From contig JNJQ01000024.1 of the NCBI GenBank assembly GCA_000701725.1, forward strand, positions 1 through 32,528: DNA of 32,528 nucleotides, read 5' to 3'. Made by a program: the position numbers and the translations under genes. This document shows, piece after piece, positions 15,585 through 24,296 of the stretch. The notes below the pieces were generated by a model that worked only from the letters and a program-made list of their open reading frames with translations, was not told the DNA's origin and did no database searches. This DNA comes from Erysipelotrichaceae bacterium NK3D112 (lineage in GTDB: Bacteria > Bacillota_I > Bacilli_A > Erysipelotrichales > Erysipelotrichaceae). Numbering within the stretch: position 1 is the first letter of the stretch; each line of letters begins with the position of its first letter.

Positions 15585-18452
15585 ATGAGAAAAACAATTT
15601 TAATCAGAATCATCTCAATGGCAGCGGCATTCTTTTTATGTATCGGCTTTATTCCGGTATATGCATCGGAGGAGGCGACAGTATCAGTAAGAAGACGTTT
15701 TGGAAACGATCTGATCATTGGTGAAACCAAACAGCTGGAAGTCATCAAAAAGAATTTTCAGGAGGACGATATCATTCATTGGAGAAGTTCGAATGAAGTT
15801 GTTTGCACGGTTGATGAAAACGGCGTTGTGACAGCACTTTCACGCGGATCTTCCACGGTTTATGCGAGTCTGGATAACGGCAGCGAGACATATTTATATG
15901 TCTTTGTCTATAATGAGCCGGAAGCTATTGCTTTTACGGATGAGGACTATCTGGCAATCGCCGGACAGAGAGTCACGACGCTTTCAGCCAAAGTCACAAA
16001 CGGAGTTCTCGACGAGCGAATTGTCTACACGGTTGAGGATCCGGAAATCGCAACGACCGAAGGGGACTTTCTGATCGGACTGAAAGCAGGGAAAACACGT
16101 GTGAAAGCAGAGATTCCCGGCTATGAAGCACATGCATATGCGGATGTGGAAATTCTGGAAGGGGATTATGCGGAATATATAAATTATGTAGGGGGACCTG
16201 ATAAAACAACGGTGGCAGGTTTGGATCTTCAGCTGGAATATACACTCGGGTCTTCTGAAGACTATTCAAAAACTGAATTCGATGATGAACATGTCATCTG
16301 GACGATGGACTCGGATGCCCCGGATATCGGAACAATATCTGATGAAGGCATATTCCATGCGGTATCAACTGGACAGACAAATGTATATGCGACAATCACA
16401 AACAGACAAAGACTCAGCTATCATATTTATGTAATTACACCTGTTGAGTCCATCGAGTTTGACGAAACAAATCTGTACTCACTGAATACAGGTACGGACA
16501 TCAATCTGCTTTCCTATATTAAATACGGTCCGCAAGAGGCAGGTACTCAGGATCTTGAGTATGCTTCGAGTGATGAAACAGTTCTTACGGTAAATGATTC
16601 TGGAACTGCCAAGGCGGTCGGTCCGGGGACTGCGGTTGTGACTGTGTCAGCCCGGTCAAATCCGGAAGTCTCTGCTTCACATGAATTCAAAGTATTTGAT
16701 TATGTTGCACCTGCAGGAATCAAACCGGTTTCGGATCCGGATCAGGTTTATTATCTGAACTACACATATGTGCCTCTTCAGATTGAGTATGAACCTGCCG
16801 AAGGAAATCCGAAAACAAACTGGCAGACTTCCAACGTGCATATTCTGAATGTCAGCGGCTCAGAAACTTATGGTTACGTATCAACCGTATCAGCAGGGAC
16901 AGCTTATGTTACAGCCGGCAGTGCAATCAATTCACTGATCAGTACACGCTTCAATATAACGGTCAAAGAGGGAGATCCTGAACCGGGCACATATGATACT
17001 GTGCTGACTATCGGAAAATACGAAGACGGCGCATATACACCGAAGGATCCGCAGGTGAATCCGGATGTCTATACGCTGGAAAAAGGTGAGGACTACATGC
17101 TTGTCTATCGCTTTGACAGTGATGTCTGCATACCGGATATTTCAAAGCTCGGCGATTTCTTCGCGGATTCCCAGAGCATTCATCTGGTCAGAATGCTGGG
17201 CTTTTCGAACAATAGTACCAATGATCATCTGTCAACGCAGGTTTCATTGCTGATCCATGTTGATGACGCATGTGAAGAAACATTTAAAATCGGCAGCCGG
17301 GAAATCACATTCATTGCAGAGGGAGATCCGGGGGATGTCGCCAAACTGGAAATCATCTCACCCGGACAGATCATGGAATTTGAGGAGACTCTCCAGCTGA
17401 CAGCTTTGACAAAGCCTGAAAACAGCAAGGTGGAATGGAGCTCCTCAAACCCGAGTATTATTGAAGTTGACGAAAACGGTTTATGCACCGCGAAGCACAG
17501 ATTCGGCACTGTCAAAATCACCGCGAAGGCAGGTAAAAAATCAGCGGCTGTAAATATCAGTGTCAAATCACCGGTACAGATCCATGGCAGGAGTCTTTCA
17601 CTTGAAGGAAAGATCGGGGTGAACTTTTATCTTTATGCGGACTTAGACAAAAATGAGGATATCGATATTATTCTTTCCATGGGAGATGATATCAGAAGAA
17701 CCAGATATACAGACGGCCTGCCTGGCACCACTTCACCAAGGACAAAGAAATTCTCATTTGATGTGTCAGCGAAACAGATGCATGACAGCATCCTGATCAA
17801 CGCGGAAAGAAGTGACGGATCTGTCAAAGTGATTCAGGATCCGGAGGGAAACTATTATCACAGCGGATGCAGTTACACGGTCAATGATTATCTTCAGCAG
17901 GCATTCAAAACAGGTTCCGATCAGCTGAAACTTCTGGCCGGGGCAATGATCACATATGGTAAATATGCACAGCAGTATTTCGATTACAATGTGGACGAAT
18001 ATGTGAAGGATGTTCATGATCTTTCCTATATCACAGCAGAAACATTAGCTGAATATGCTGCAAAACAGAGCGGAAGTGTCGGTGGCTTGACTTATGCCGG
18101 TGCGTCACTTGAGCTGGAAAGCGATACCGGATTCAGATTGTATTTCAGCCTTGCTGAGGGCCATGATATCAAAGATTACACATTCAGCCTTGGCGAAGAG
18201 AAAATAGACGTAAGCCGCAAAGCAGGCGGCAATCTGTATTATGTAACGATCGATGGCATCGCCGCCCAGGATCTGGACAAAATGAAGACGATTACAGTCA
18301 CTGCCGGTACGGATGCCCTGAATATTCAGTATTGCCCGCTTTCTTATGCATATACGGCTTTGTCATCTGAAAAAGCAGGTGATCCGATCAAAAACGTATG
18401 CCGTGCATTGTATATCTACAATCAGCAGTCAAAGGCATATTTCAACAATTGA
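15585..18452 (+). CDS. Secreted Ig-like (Big_2) repeat protein with KIGINFY domain
   Basis: 955 residues. ATG 15585 has AAAGGAA nine bases upstream and starts a good signal peptide (MRKTILIRIISMAAAFFLC, cleaved near YASEE). About five bacterial Ig-like repeats follow, recognised by W-x-S-S-x-x-x-V and G-x-x-x-V-x-A patterns, for example HWRSSNEVVCTVDENGVVTA and EWSSSNPSIIEVDENGLCTA. A segment at about residues 465 to 585 does not look like the repeats and is not recognised. From about 663 the KIGINFY domain runs to the end (SLSLEGKIGVNFYL, then the divergent forms SAKQMHD and TYGKYAQQYF). No catalytic motif is visible, so it is probably an adhesive or structural surface protein. Confidence 0.85.
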   Translation: MRKTILIRIISMAAAFFLCIGFIPVYASEEATVSVRRRFGNDLIIGETKQLEVIKKNFQEDDIIHWRSSNEVVCTVDENGVVTALSRGSSTVYASLDNGSETYLYVFVYNEPEAIAFTDEDYLAIAGQRVTTLSAKVTNGVLDERIVYTVEDPEIATTEGDFLIGLKAGKTRVKAEIPGYEAHAYADVEILEGDYAEYINYVGGPDKTTVAGLDLQLEYTLGSSEDYSKTEFDDEHVIWTMDSDAPDIGTISDEGIFHAVSTGQTNVYATITNRQRLSYHIYVITPVESIEFDETNLYSLNTGTDINLLSYIKYGPQEAGTQDLEYASSDETVLTVNDSGTAKAVGPGTAVVTVSARSNPEVSASHEFKVFDYVAPAGIKPVSDPDQVYYLNYTYVPLQIEYEPAEGNPKTNWQTSNVHILNVSGSETYGYVSTVSAGTAYVTAGSAINSLISTRFNITVKEGDPEPGTYDTVLTIGKYEDGAYTPKDPQVNPDVYTLEKGEDYMLVYRFDSDVCIPDISKLGDFFADSQSIHLVRMLGFSNNSTNDHLSTQVSLLIHVDDACEETFKIGSREITFIAEGDPGDVAKLEIISPGQIMEFEETLQLTALTKPENSKVEWSSSNPSIIEVDENGLCTAKHRFGTVKITAKAGKKSAAVNISVKSPVQIHGRSLSLEGKIGVNFYLYADLDKNEDIDIILSMGDDIRRTRYTDGLPGTTSPRTKKFSFDVSAKQMHDSILINAERSDGSVKVIQDPEGNYYHSGCSYTVNDYLQQAFKTGSDQLKLLAGAMITYGKYAQQYFDYNVDEYVKDVHDLSYITAETLAEYAAKQSGSVGGLTYAGASLELESDTGFRLYFSLAEGHDIKDYTFSLGEEKIDVSRKAGGNLYYVTIDGIAAQDLDKMKTITVTAGTDALNIQYCPLSYAYTALSSEKAGDPIKNVCRALYIYNQQSKAYFNN

Positions 18453-18519
18453 ATAAAGACTGAAAAAGAAAGTCAGGCAGATTGCGGATAAGAGCTGTCC
18501 GGAATCATTGATCATTAAT

Positions 18520-18564
18520 AAGCAGTGTTTATCAGGCTGATGTACAGCACTTGGAACACTGCTT
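18520..18564 (+). terminator. Long-loop hairpin after the Ig-repeat gene
   Basis: AAGCAGTGTT (18520-18529) and AACACTGCTT (18555-18564) are perfect 10-base inverted repeats with a 25-base loop, followed by TTCATATTT. It lies 68 bases beyond the stop codon. It probably acts as a terminator, though the T-run is weak. Confidence 0.55.
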
Positions 18565-19106
18565 TTCATATTTGTAATACATCAGCCCAAAAGGAAACAG
18601 AATCTATTCTTTGTGCACTGATGCAATCCTTGCTATATACATCATAAGAACGGATCTCTTCTATATACGAATGAATATGCATTATACCGTAATACGCAAA
18701 ATCGTTTTCCCAGCTATTTCGAATGGCAGCTGAGCATATTATCCATTCAGTCGTATAACGAGTGAATAAGTCTGGAAAGGCGACATTTGATTAACCATAG
18801 ACGGTGCAGAAGTCGGCTTTCACGTGGAAGATCTTTAGAGTATCTGGTTTCGGAAACTGATCAGCAGCTTAGCAGTGATTCGGGGGGAAGGGTACTGTGA
18901 TGTCTGTATGGAAACAGCTGCAAGAAGATTCACATCTGCCCTATTGCACTGATTTTTACACTATAAGAGGCCTGCTTCATTCTCATACAAAGCTGCAGGG
19001 TTCCTCATTCTCATTGTTCTGAAACTGAATGAGAAGACATATGCAATGAATGATTTCAGCTTCAGAATTCATCAGCCTGATGAATCGTGGATGGTCCATA
19101 AGAAAA
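18565..19106. other. Gene-poor interval between convergent genes
   Basis: No open frame here is long enough or has a ribosome site good enough to call, and I recognise no protein remnant, RNA gene or IS end. A frame from ATG 18900 encodes about 37 residues without family signs. The stretch is probably decayed sequence. Confidence 0.5.
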
Positions 19107-19129
19107 CTCTGCCGGGAAACCCGGCAGAG
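19107..19129 (-). terminator. Strong terminator of the CAP-domain gene
   Basis: CTCTGCCGGG (19107-19116) and CCCGGCAGAG (19120-19129) form a perfect 10-pair stem on a three-base loop. Read on the minus strand it is followed by TTTTCT, as expected for the gene ending at 19139. Confidence 0.92.
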
Positions 19130-19138
19130 CTTCAATTG

Positions 19139-21562
19139 TTATTTCGTATTGAAATACTCAATCGCCTGCTGATTGTAGAGATACATCGCTCTGCACATGT
19201 TCTGTAACGGGATCTTGTCTTCCGCTGTCAGTTCAAGTGCTCTGTATGCATACGACAATGCGCAATACTGAATTCCGAATGTATTTGTTCCGTCTGTTAC
19301 TTCAATCTTATTCTTAACACCAAGATCTTTCGCTGCGATATCTGTCTTCTCAATGTAATACTGGCTTCCCGATTTAACCGGTGTAACTACCTTTCCATCC
19401 ATCTTGAATGTGTAATCGCTGATCTGATGTGACGTATCAATCTTGAAGTACAGTCTGTATCCGATCGCATCGTCAAGCATCGTGGTTCCGCCTACATATG
19501 TAAGTCCTGCAACCGGATTCTCTGTCTGTACCACCTGATATGGTGCAAGTGTCTCCAGTGTTACAGCACTGACATCGGTTAAATCAGTTACTTCATCTGT
19601 ATTGTAATTGAAATAGATCTGTGCATACTTGCCATAGTTGTTCAGTACTCTCGCAAGCTTCTTTGTTCTTTCCTGTCCGGCTGTTTCAGCTTTTGCGAAA
19701 TAATCAGATGCTGAGAACGGATAGCCTTCCGTATAGTCTGTTTCATCTTTGGTCAGTTTTACTTTGTCACCTGACTTGTTTTCCACTGTGAGAGTTACTT
19801 TATCTCTCATCTCTTTGGCAGCTACAGGATATACAAACATTCTTAACTTCTGTCCTAATACTGTGCTTGCTAAGCCTTCGGATGCGGGGACTCTGACATC
19901 TTCCTTCTCACCCATCTGCATGACCACAGTCAGATCATTGAGATCTTCCTCTGCAATATTCAGATAGAAGTTGATTCCGATCTTGCCTTCCAGTGCCAGG
20001 GAGGAGCCGTAGATGCTGATAGGTTTTTTCTCAACAGTCACTTCACATGTTGCGGTAAGACCGTTCACAGTTGAAGCAGTAATGGTAGCCGTACCTGCGC
20101 CAACCGCAGTTACAGTACCATTGTCCACAGTGACAACGGAATTATCACTGGTAGACCATGTGACAGTCTTATCATCGGCATTGTCAGGTGTGACGGTTGC
20201 GGTGATTGCAGCTGTTTCGCCAGCTGTGAGATTGAGTGAGGTGGGATTTACAGTAATGCCGGCTGCGGGAATACTTCTCTTTACAACATTGACTTCGACT
20301 TCGGCGCTCAGACCGTTGGCAGATGTCAGTGTGATTGTTCCGCTGCCTTCCGCAAGACCGGTAACTTCAACCGTATTTCTGGCTTCGCCGAATGCTGCTT
20401 CAAAGCTTGCCGGGGAACTGTTATAGGATGAATGCATGGAACTGACATAATCAGTGCTTGATGCAGGTACAAAGCTCGCGGTGATTGTGGCTGTTTCGCC
20501 AACACCGACTTCCAGGGAAGAAGGACTGACCGACATGGACTCATCTTCATAGAGCTGGAAGAAGTTGACGGTATAGGAGATTTCACCGTTAACACAGTTG
20601 AAGATTGTAATATCGTAGCTGTCGCCGGGTGCGTATGTCACATTCTCCGGTCTCCAGATGATGGCACCGGAAGTTCCGTATACATCGTTGTCGATATTGA
20701 AATAACCGGATGTGCTTGTGGCGGAATATTTGGTGGCGACTTTTGTCTTGTTGTTTGTCATGACAACATATACTGTGGAAATGTCTTCGGCTCTGCCTGT
20801 GGATACAGACCACGGATATTCTGTACCGAAGAATTCAACCGGTGTATTCTGAGCCGGCCATACATTGGATGTTTTCTTGTTAGAGCCGCTGGTATCATAT
20901 GCATACATTCCGGAATAAGCGCCGACTGCGCCGAAACCGGTCTTTCCCATCGCTGCGTTCAGAAGCCATCTTCTGTGACCGATGACATCGATGTTGGAAG
21001 CGTCGCCGTCATTCAGCCATCCGGCTGTGACCGCACCTGCAAGGGTGGGAATATTCCATGCGATGTTGGCTGAGCTGCATCCTCTGTATCCGAGCTGATA
21101 GAGCCCGTCATCAATGCCGGCAGGTTTTTCAGGGAAATGGGACAGCTCATCGTTGATGGCATTCAGCAATGCGCCTGCCTGGACCATTTCTTTGCAGGAA
21201 TCATCCAGTTTCACCTGATAATCAAGGCCTGCGATATAACGGATGGTATTGACTGCCTTCAGCGCGTCATTCTGCACTTCATCAGTTAATTTACCAGCCG
21301 CATACGGGGCTGTTGTATAATCGGGTGCTTCCGCATAGGCGTTGGCAAGATACTGCGGACCATTGTCAGCGACATACTTTTTGATATCTTCGATGGAATG
21401 GTAATCAACGGTAATACCGACGGCATCTGTGATTTCATCTTCGATAATCAGGCCATCGGGATCAGCACCTTCAGCGGGAGTGGCATCCTTTGCGTTTACC
21501 GCAAGCGGGCTGCCAAGGGTCAGGACTCCGCACAATGCGGCAATCAGACTTCTTTTCAACAT
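19139..21562 (-). CDS. Secreted CAP-domain protein with Ig-like and KIGINFY domains
   Basis: 807 residues on the minus strand. ATG 21562 follows AAAGGAGG and gives a signal peptide (MLKRSLIAALCGVLTLGSPL). Residues of about 95 to 235 form a CAP/SCP-type domain: a VNTIRYIAGL helix, LSHFPEKP, and GHRRWLLN near 196 to 203. Bacterial CAP proteins are secreted and often surface-bound; their biochemical role is generally unclear. Two Ig-like repeats follow, the second a clear Big_2 (TVTWSTSDNSVVTVDNG). The KIGINFY domain runs from about 514 to the end and nearly copies the lipase gene in its last 118 or so residues, which points to recent duplication or gene conversion. It converges on the Ig-repeat gene and diverges from the penicillin-binding protein gene. 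Confidence 0.87.
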   Translation of the reverse strand: MLKRSLIAALCGVLTLGSPLAVNAKDATPAEGADPDGLIIEDEITDAVGITVDYHSIEDIKKYVADNGPQYLANAYAEAPDYTTAPYAAGKLTDEVQNDALKAVNTIRYIAGLDYQVKLDDSCKEMVQAGALLNAINDELSHFPEKPAGIDDGLYQLGYRGCSSANIAWNIPTLAGAVTAGWLNDGDASNIDVIGHRRWLLNAAMGKTGFGAVGAYSGMYAYDTSGSNKKTSNVWPAQNTPVEFFGTEYPWSVSTGRAEDISTVYVVMTNNKTKVATKYSATSTSGYFNIDNDVYGTSGAIIWRPENVTYAPGDSYDITIFNCVNGEISYTVNFFQLYEDESMSVSPSSLEVGVGETATITASFVPASSTDYVSSMHSSYNSSPASFEAAFGEARNTVEVTGLAEGSGTITLTSANGLSAEVEVNVVKRSIPAAGITVNPTSLNLTAGETAAITATVTPDNADDKTVTWSTSDNSVVTVDNGTVTAVGAGTATITASTVNGLTATCEVTVEKKPISIYGSSLALEGKIGINFYLNIAEEDLNDLTVVMQMGEKEDVRVPASEGLASTVLGQKLRMFVYPVAAKEMRDKVTLTVENKSGDKVKLTKDETDYTEGYPFSASDYFAKAETAGQERTKKLARVLNNYGKYAQIYFNYNTDEVTDLTDVSAVTLETLAPYQVVQTENPVAGLTYVGGTTMLDDAIGYRLYFKIDTSHQISDYTFKMDGKVVTPVKSGSQYYIEKTDIAAKDLGVKNKIEVTDGTNTFGIQYCALSYAYRALELTAEDKIPLQNMCRAMYLYNQQAIEYFNTK
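19145..20020 (-). repeat. Long inverted repeat, copy 2 (KIGINFY domain DNA of the CAP gene)
   Basis: This is the partner of copy 1 at 6874-7748 in opposite orientation, nearly identical in its 3' half and clearly homologous in the rest. Recombination between the two would invert the roughly 11.4 kb between them. Confidence 0.8.
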
Positions 21563-21606
21563 GTTCAACCTCCTTTTTATGGATTCCTCATAATAATGCA
21601 ATTACA

Positions 21607-21634
21607 GTATTATTTTTTCACAGTTCGATGTCAA
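21607..21634 (-). promoter_or_regulatory. Promoter of the CAP-domain gene
   Basis: On the minus strand a perfect TTGACA (21634-21629), 16 bases, then TAATAC (21612-21607). Transcription would start near 21600 and give a leader of about 38 bases before ATG 21562. It is one of the best promoters in the window. Confidence 0.7.
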
Positions 21635-21712
21635 ATGAAATGGCAAATGCTCATACATATTAATAAAAATTCAGTTTTATCTGCGCCATTTCAGCTTAAT
21701 TTAGTAGAATAT

Positions 21713-24214
21713 ATGTATATGTCTGAACCGGTCGGAAATAAAAAACATATACATAAAAAAAAGAAAGTCCGCCTGAGTGTGATCATGCTCGCACTGGTTG
21801 TCATTTTTTATATGACAATTGCTTTGACCGGAGGCATTTTTGCGGCAAGAATGCTTAAAGGTGTTCCGGAATTCGATGTGCATGATTTTATTTCCCAGGA
21901 AACAACCCAGATTTATGATGCCAGAGGCAATCTTGTCCAGGAGCTTGGCACGTATTTAAGAGACAATATTGAATACAATGACTGTCCGGACTGTCTGATT
22001 GATGCCTTTTTAAGTATCGAGGACAACCGTTTCTTTACTCATAAGGGAATTGACATTCCCCGTTTCACCAAGATTCTGATCAATTACATCCGTTATCACG
22101 ATGCCTCCAGCGGCGGATCCACTTTTACCATGCAGCTGGTGAGAAATACATACTTTTCAATTGAGGATGCCAGCGGAAGTGTGGAAAGAGAGCGTACCTT
22201 ATCTTATAAGGTGCAGCAGATTTATCTGGCAGCCAAACTTGAAAGATATATGGGAAAGAAGGAAATCTTCCAGCTCTATTTGAACAAGATCAACTTCGGA
22301 AAGAATATCCGAGGTGTGCAGATGGCCTCAAGGTATTACTTCGGCAAGGACAGCACAGAGCTGACCACCAGTGAAGCGGCATTGCTTGCGGGAATTGTCA
22401 ACCTTCCTAATAAATATAACCCTTATGTCAATGTTGACTGGGCAACGGCAAGAAGAAATACCGTGCTTGATATGATGTTAAGCCATGGCTATCTCACTCA
22501 GCAGGAATACGACCTGGCTGTTTCGATCAAAGTGGAGGATCAGCTGGCCGGGGAGGGAAGTGTCATTCTTCAGGAAGGCAATTATCAGGACTATATTGAT
22601 GCTGTATTGAATGAAGCGCAGAGGATTACCGGAAATGATCCTTATTTTACAGGTATGCAGATCTATACAGCTCTGGAGCCTTCTATTCAGAGTGCGATTG
22701 AATCCGTTGAAGAGCAGACCAGCGGCATTGCCTTTATCAATGATCTTCAGCAGATCGGTATTGTTTCGATGAATAACCGTACCGGCGAAGTGGTAGGAAT
22801 CGGCGGCGGAAGAAACTATAACGGTGTTCGCCTTTATAACCGTGCCACCAGTGCATATATTCAGTCGGGTTCAGTGATCAAGCCTGCGCTCAGCTATGCG
22901 CTTGGATTTGAATACCTCGGATACAGCTGGGATGAGGTGCTGGTGGACAGACCCTGGTCACTTCCAGGTGAAAGCCGTGTGCTTGTCAACGCAACCGGTG
23001 AATATGAAGGTGATGTCACCATTCAGTATGCCCTGGCAAGATCCCTGAATATACCGGCAATCCGCATGCTTCAGGATGTGCAGGATAAAATCGGAAAAGA
23101 AGAGATTATCAAATATATGCAGTCCATCGGCTTTGACAGGGCAAATGAGGATACATATACGGTTCTCTCATCAATCGGCGCTGACACATTTACCGTTACA
23201 CCGATGCAGATGGCAGGTGCTCACGCGGCTTTAATCAATCTCGGCGTATATATTGAGCCGCACACTATTAATAAAATCATAACAAGTTCAGGTGAAATCA
23301 TTGAGGTTAACGGCAATCCGACCCGGGTTTTAAGTGCGGGCAGTGCATATCTCTCGGACAGACTGATGCAGAACAATGTGGAAAGCGGTCTTCCAAATTA
23401 TATGGATATCCTTGAGAGGAGTTATCCGGTATATGCCAAAACCGGAACCACTGACTGGGGACATGATGGCGAACAATATGGTATTCCATACGGAAGACCG
23501 AAGGACGCGTGGATGGCTGCCAGCACATCTGTATTCACCAATGTGGTATGGCTTGGCTGGGATGAGGCAGTGGCAGGTGGACATACATACTTTGATGATG
23601 AAGATTACTGGAAAAATATCCCGGGAAGAGTGAACCAGCTTTTACTTGATACTGAGGAAGGCATCCATCCGGATCAGTTATCCGGTATCAGCCAGCCGGA
23701 GGATATAGAAACCATTCAATATGTATACGGAACTTATCCTCATGTGGCCTCAGATGGCTCACTTCCCAATACAATCAGTTCGATTGTTTCATCGGAAGGA
23801 TTGAAGAATTCACCTCTGATCAGCAGTGATGAATATATCCTCGCGGATGCGCAATTCAAGGGAATCTCTTCCTTTATATATGACGGCAACTTATATATTC
23901 AGTGGAATATGAGGGAAGCACCATGTTCGTGGTACAGGGATATTTCTCTGCATAACATGTTCAAGGATATCAATATGAGCGGCGCATGCCTTGTGGACAA
24001 CACATGGATCGGTGTCAATGACAATTATTCGTACAGTGCTGATATTTATCTGGATGATACCGTCATTGATTCGGTAAACGGATCATCCATAGGCATCTAT
24101 TCCGGCGCCATGGCGGATGTTTCCGGAGAAATCAAAATATGCGGAAGGGTAACCGGAGCATACGGGGATGTTTCAAGAGAGGCATGTAAGGTATTGGGTG
24201 TGTTCCAGCCCTGA
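21713..24214 (+). CDS. Class A penicillin-binding protein (transglycosylase/transpeptidase)
   Basis: 833 residues from ATG 21713; ATG 21719 is equally possible, and neither has a clear ribosome site. A basic N-terminus (KKHIHKKKKVR) precedes one membrane anchor, so the bulk lies outside the cell. The GT51 transglycosylase domain shows SIEDNRFFTHKGID (catalytic Glu near 102) and SGGSTFTMQLVRN. The transpeptidase domain has the SVIK tetrad (Ser near 387), SLN near 443 and KTGTT near 577. Both activities needed to polymerise and cross-link peptidoglycan are therefore present. The last 180 or so residues after the transpeptidase are not recognised. The wall ligase gene follows 82 bases downstream. 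Confidence 0.93.
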   Translation: MYMSEPVGNKKHIHKKKKVRLSVIMLALVVIFYMTIALTGGIFAARMLKGVPEFDVHDFISQETTQIYDARGNLVQELGTYLRDNIEYNDCPDCLIDAFLSIEDNRFFTHKGIDIPRFTKILINYIRYHDASSGGSTFTMQLVRNTYFSIEDASGSVERERTLSYKVQQIYLAAKLERYMGKKEIFQLYLNKINFGKNIRGVQMASRYYFGKDSTELTTSEAALLAGIVNLPNKYNPYVNVDWATARRNTVLDMMLSHGYLTQQEYDLAVSIKVEDQLAGEGSVILQEGNYQDYIDAVLNEAQRITGNDPYFTGMQIYTALEPSIQSAIESVEEQTSGIAFINDLQQIGIVSMNNRTGEVVGIGGGRNYNGVRLYNRATSAYIQSGSVIKPALSYALGFEYLGYSWDEVLVDRPWSLPGESRVLVNATGEYEGDVTIQYALARSLNIPAIRMLQDVQDKIGKEEIIKYMQSIGFDRANEDTYTVLSSIGADTFTVTPMQMAGAHAALINLGVYIEPHTINKIITSSGEIIEVNGNPTRVLSAGSAYLSDRLMQNNVESGLPNYMDILERSYPVYAKTGTTDWGHDGEQYGIPYGRPKDAWMAASTSVFTNVVWLGWDEAVAGGHTYFDDEDYWKNIPGRVNQLLLDTEEGIHPDQLSGISQPEDIETIQYVYGTYPHVASDGSLPNTISSIVSSEGLKNSPLISSDEYILADAQFKGISSFIYDGNLYIQWNMREAPCSWYRDISLHNMFKDINMSGACLVDNTWIGVNDNYSYSADIYLDDTVIDSVNGSSIGIYSGAMADVSGEIKICGRVTGAYGDVSREACKVLGVFQP

Positions 24215-24241
24215 AATTAAGAACTGAAAAAGTATACATAG

Positions 24242-24271
24242 TTGCAAACCCGCATCAAAAAGCTTTAAATA
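24242..24271 (+). promoter_or_regulatory. Possible promoter of the LCP gene
   Basis: TTGCAA (24242-24247), 18 bases, then TAAATA (24266-24271). The -10 is weak, and the gene may also be read through from the penicillin-binding protein gene, since no terminator is seen between them. Confidence 0.3.
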
Positions 24272-24296
24272 GATATGTTGAAGCGAGGTATGAACG

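Noticed and set aside
18900-19023. Possible small gene in the gene-poor interval
   Set aside because: About 37 codons with a badly spaced purine-rich stretch upstream and no recognisable features.
20013-20426. 137-codon open frame on the plus strand inside the CAP gene
   Set aside because: It is antisense to a well-supported coding region, has no ribosome site and its composition mirrors the Ig-like repeats.
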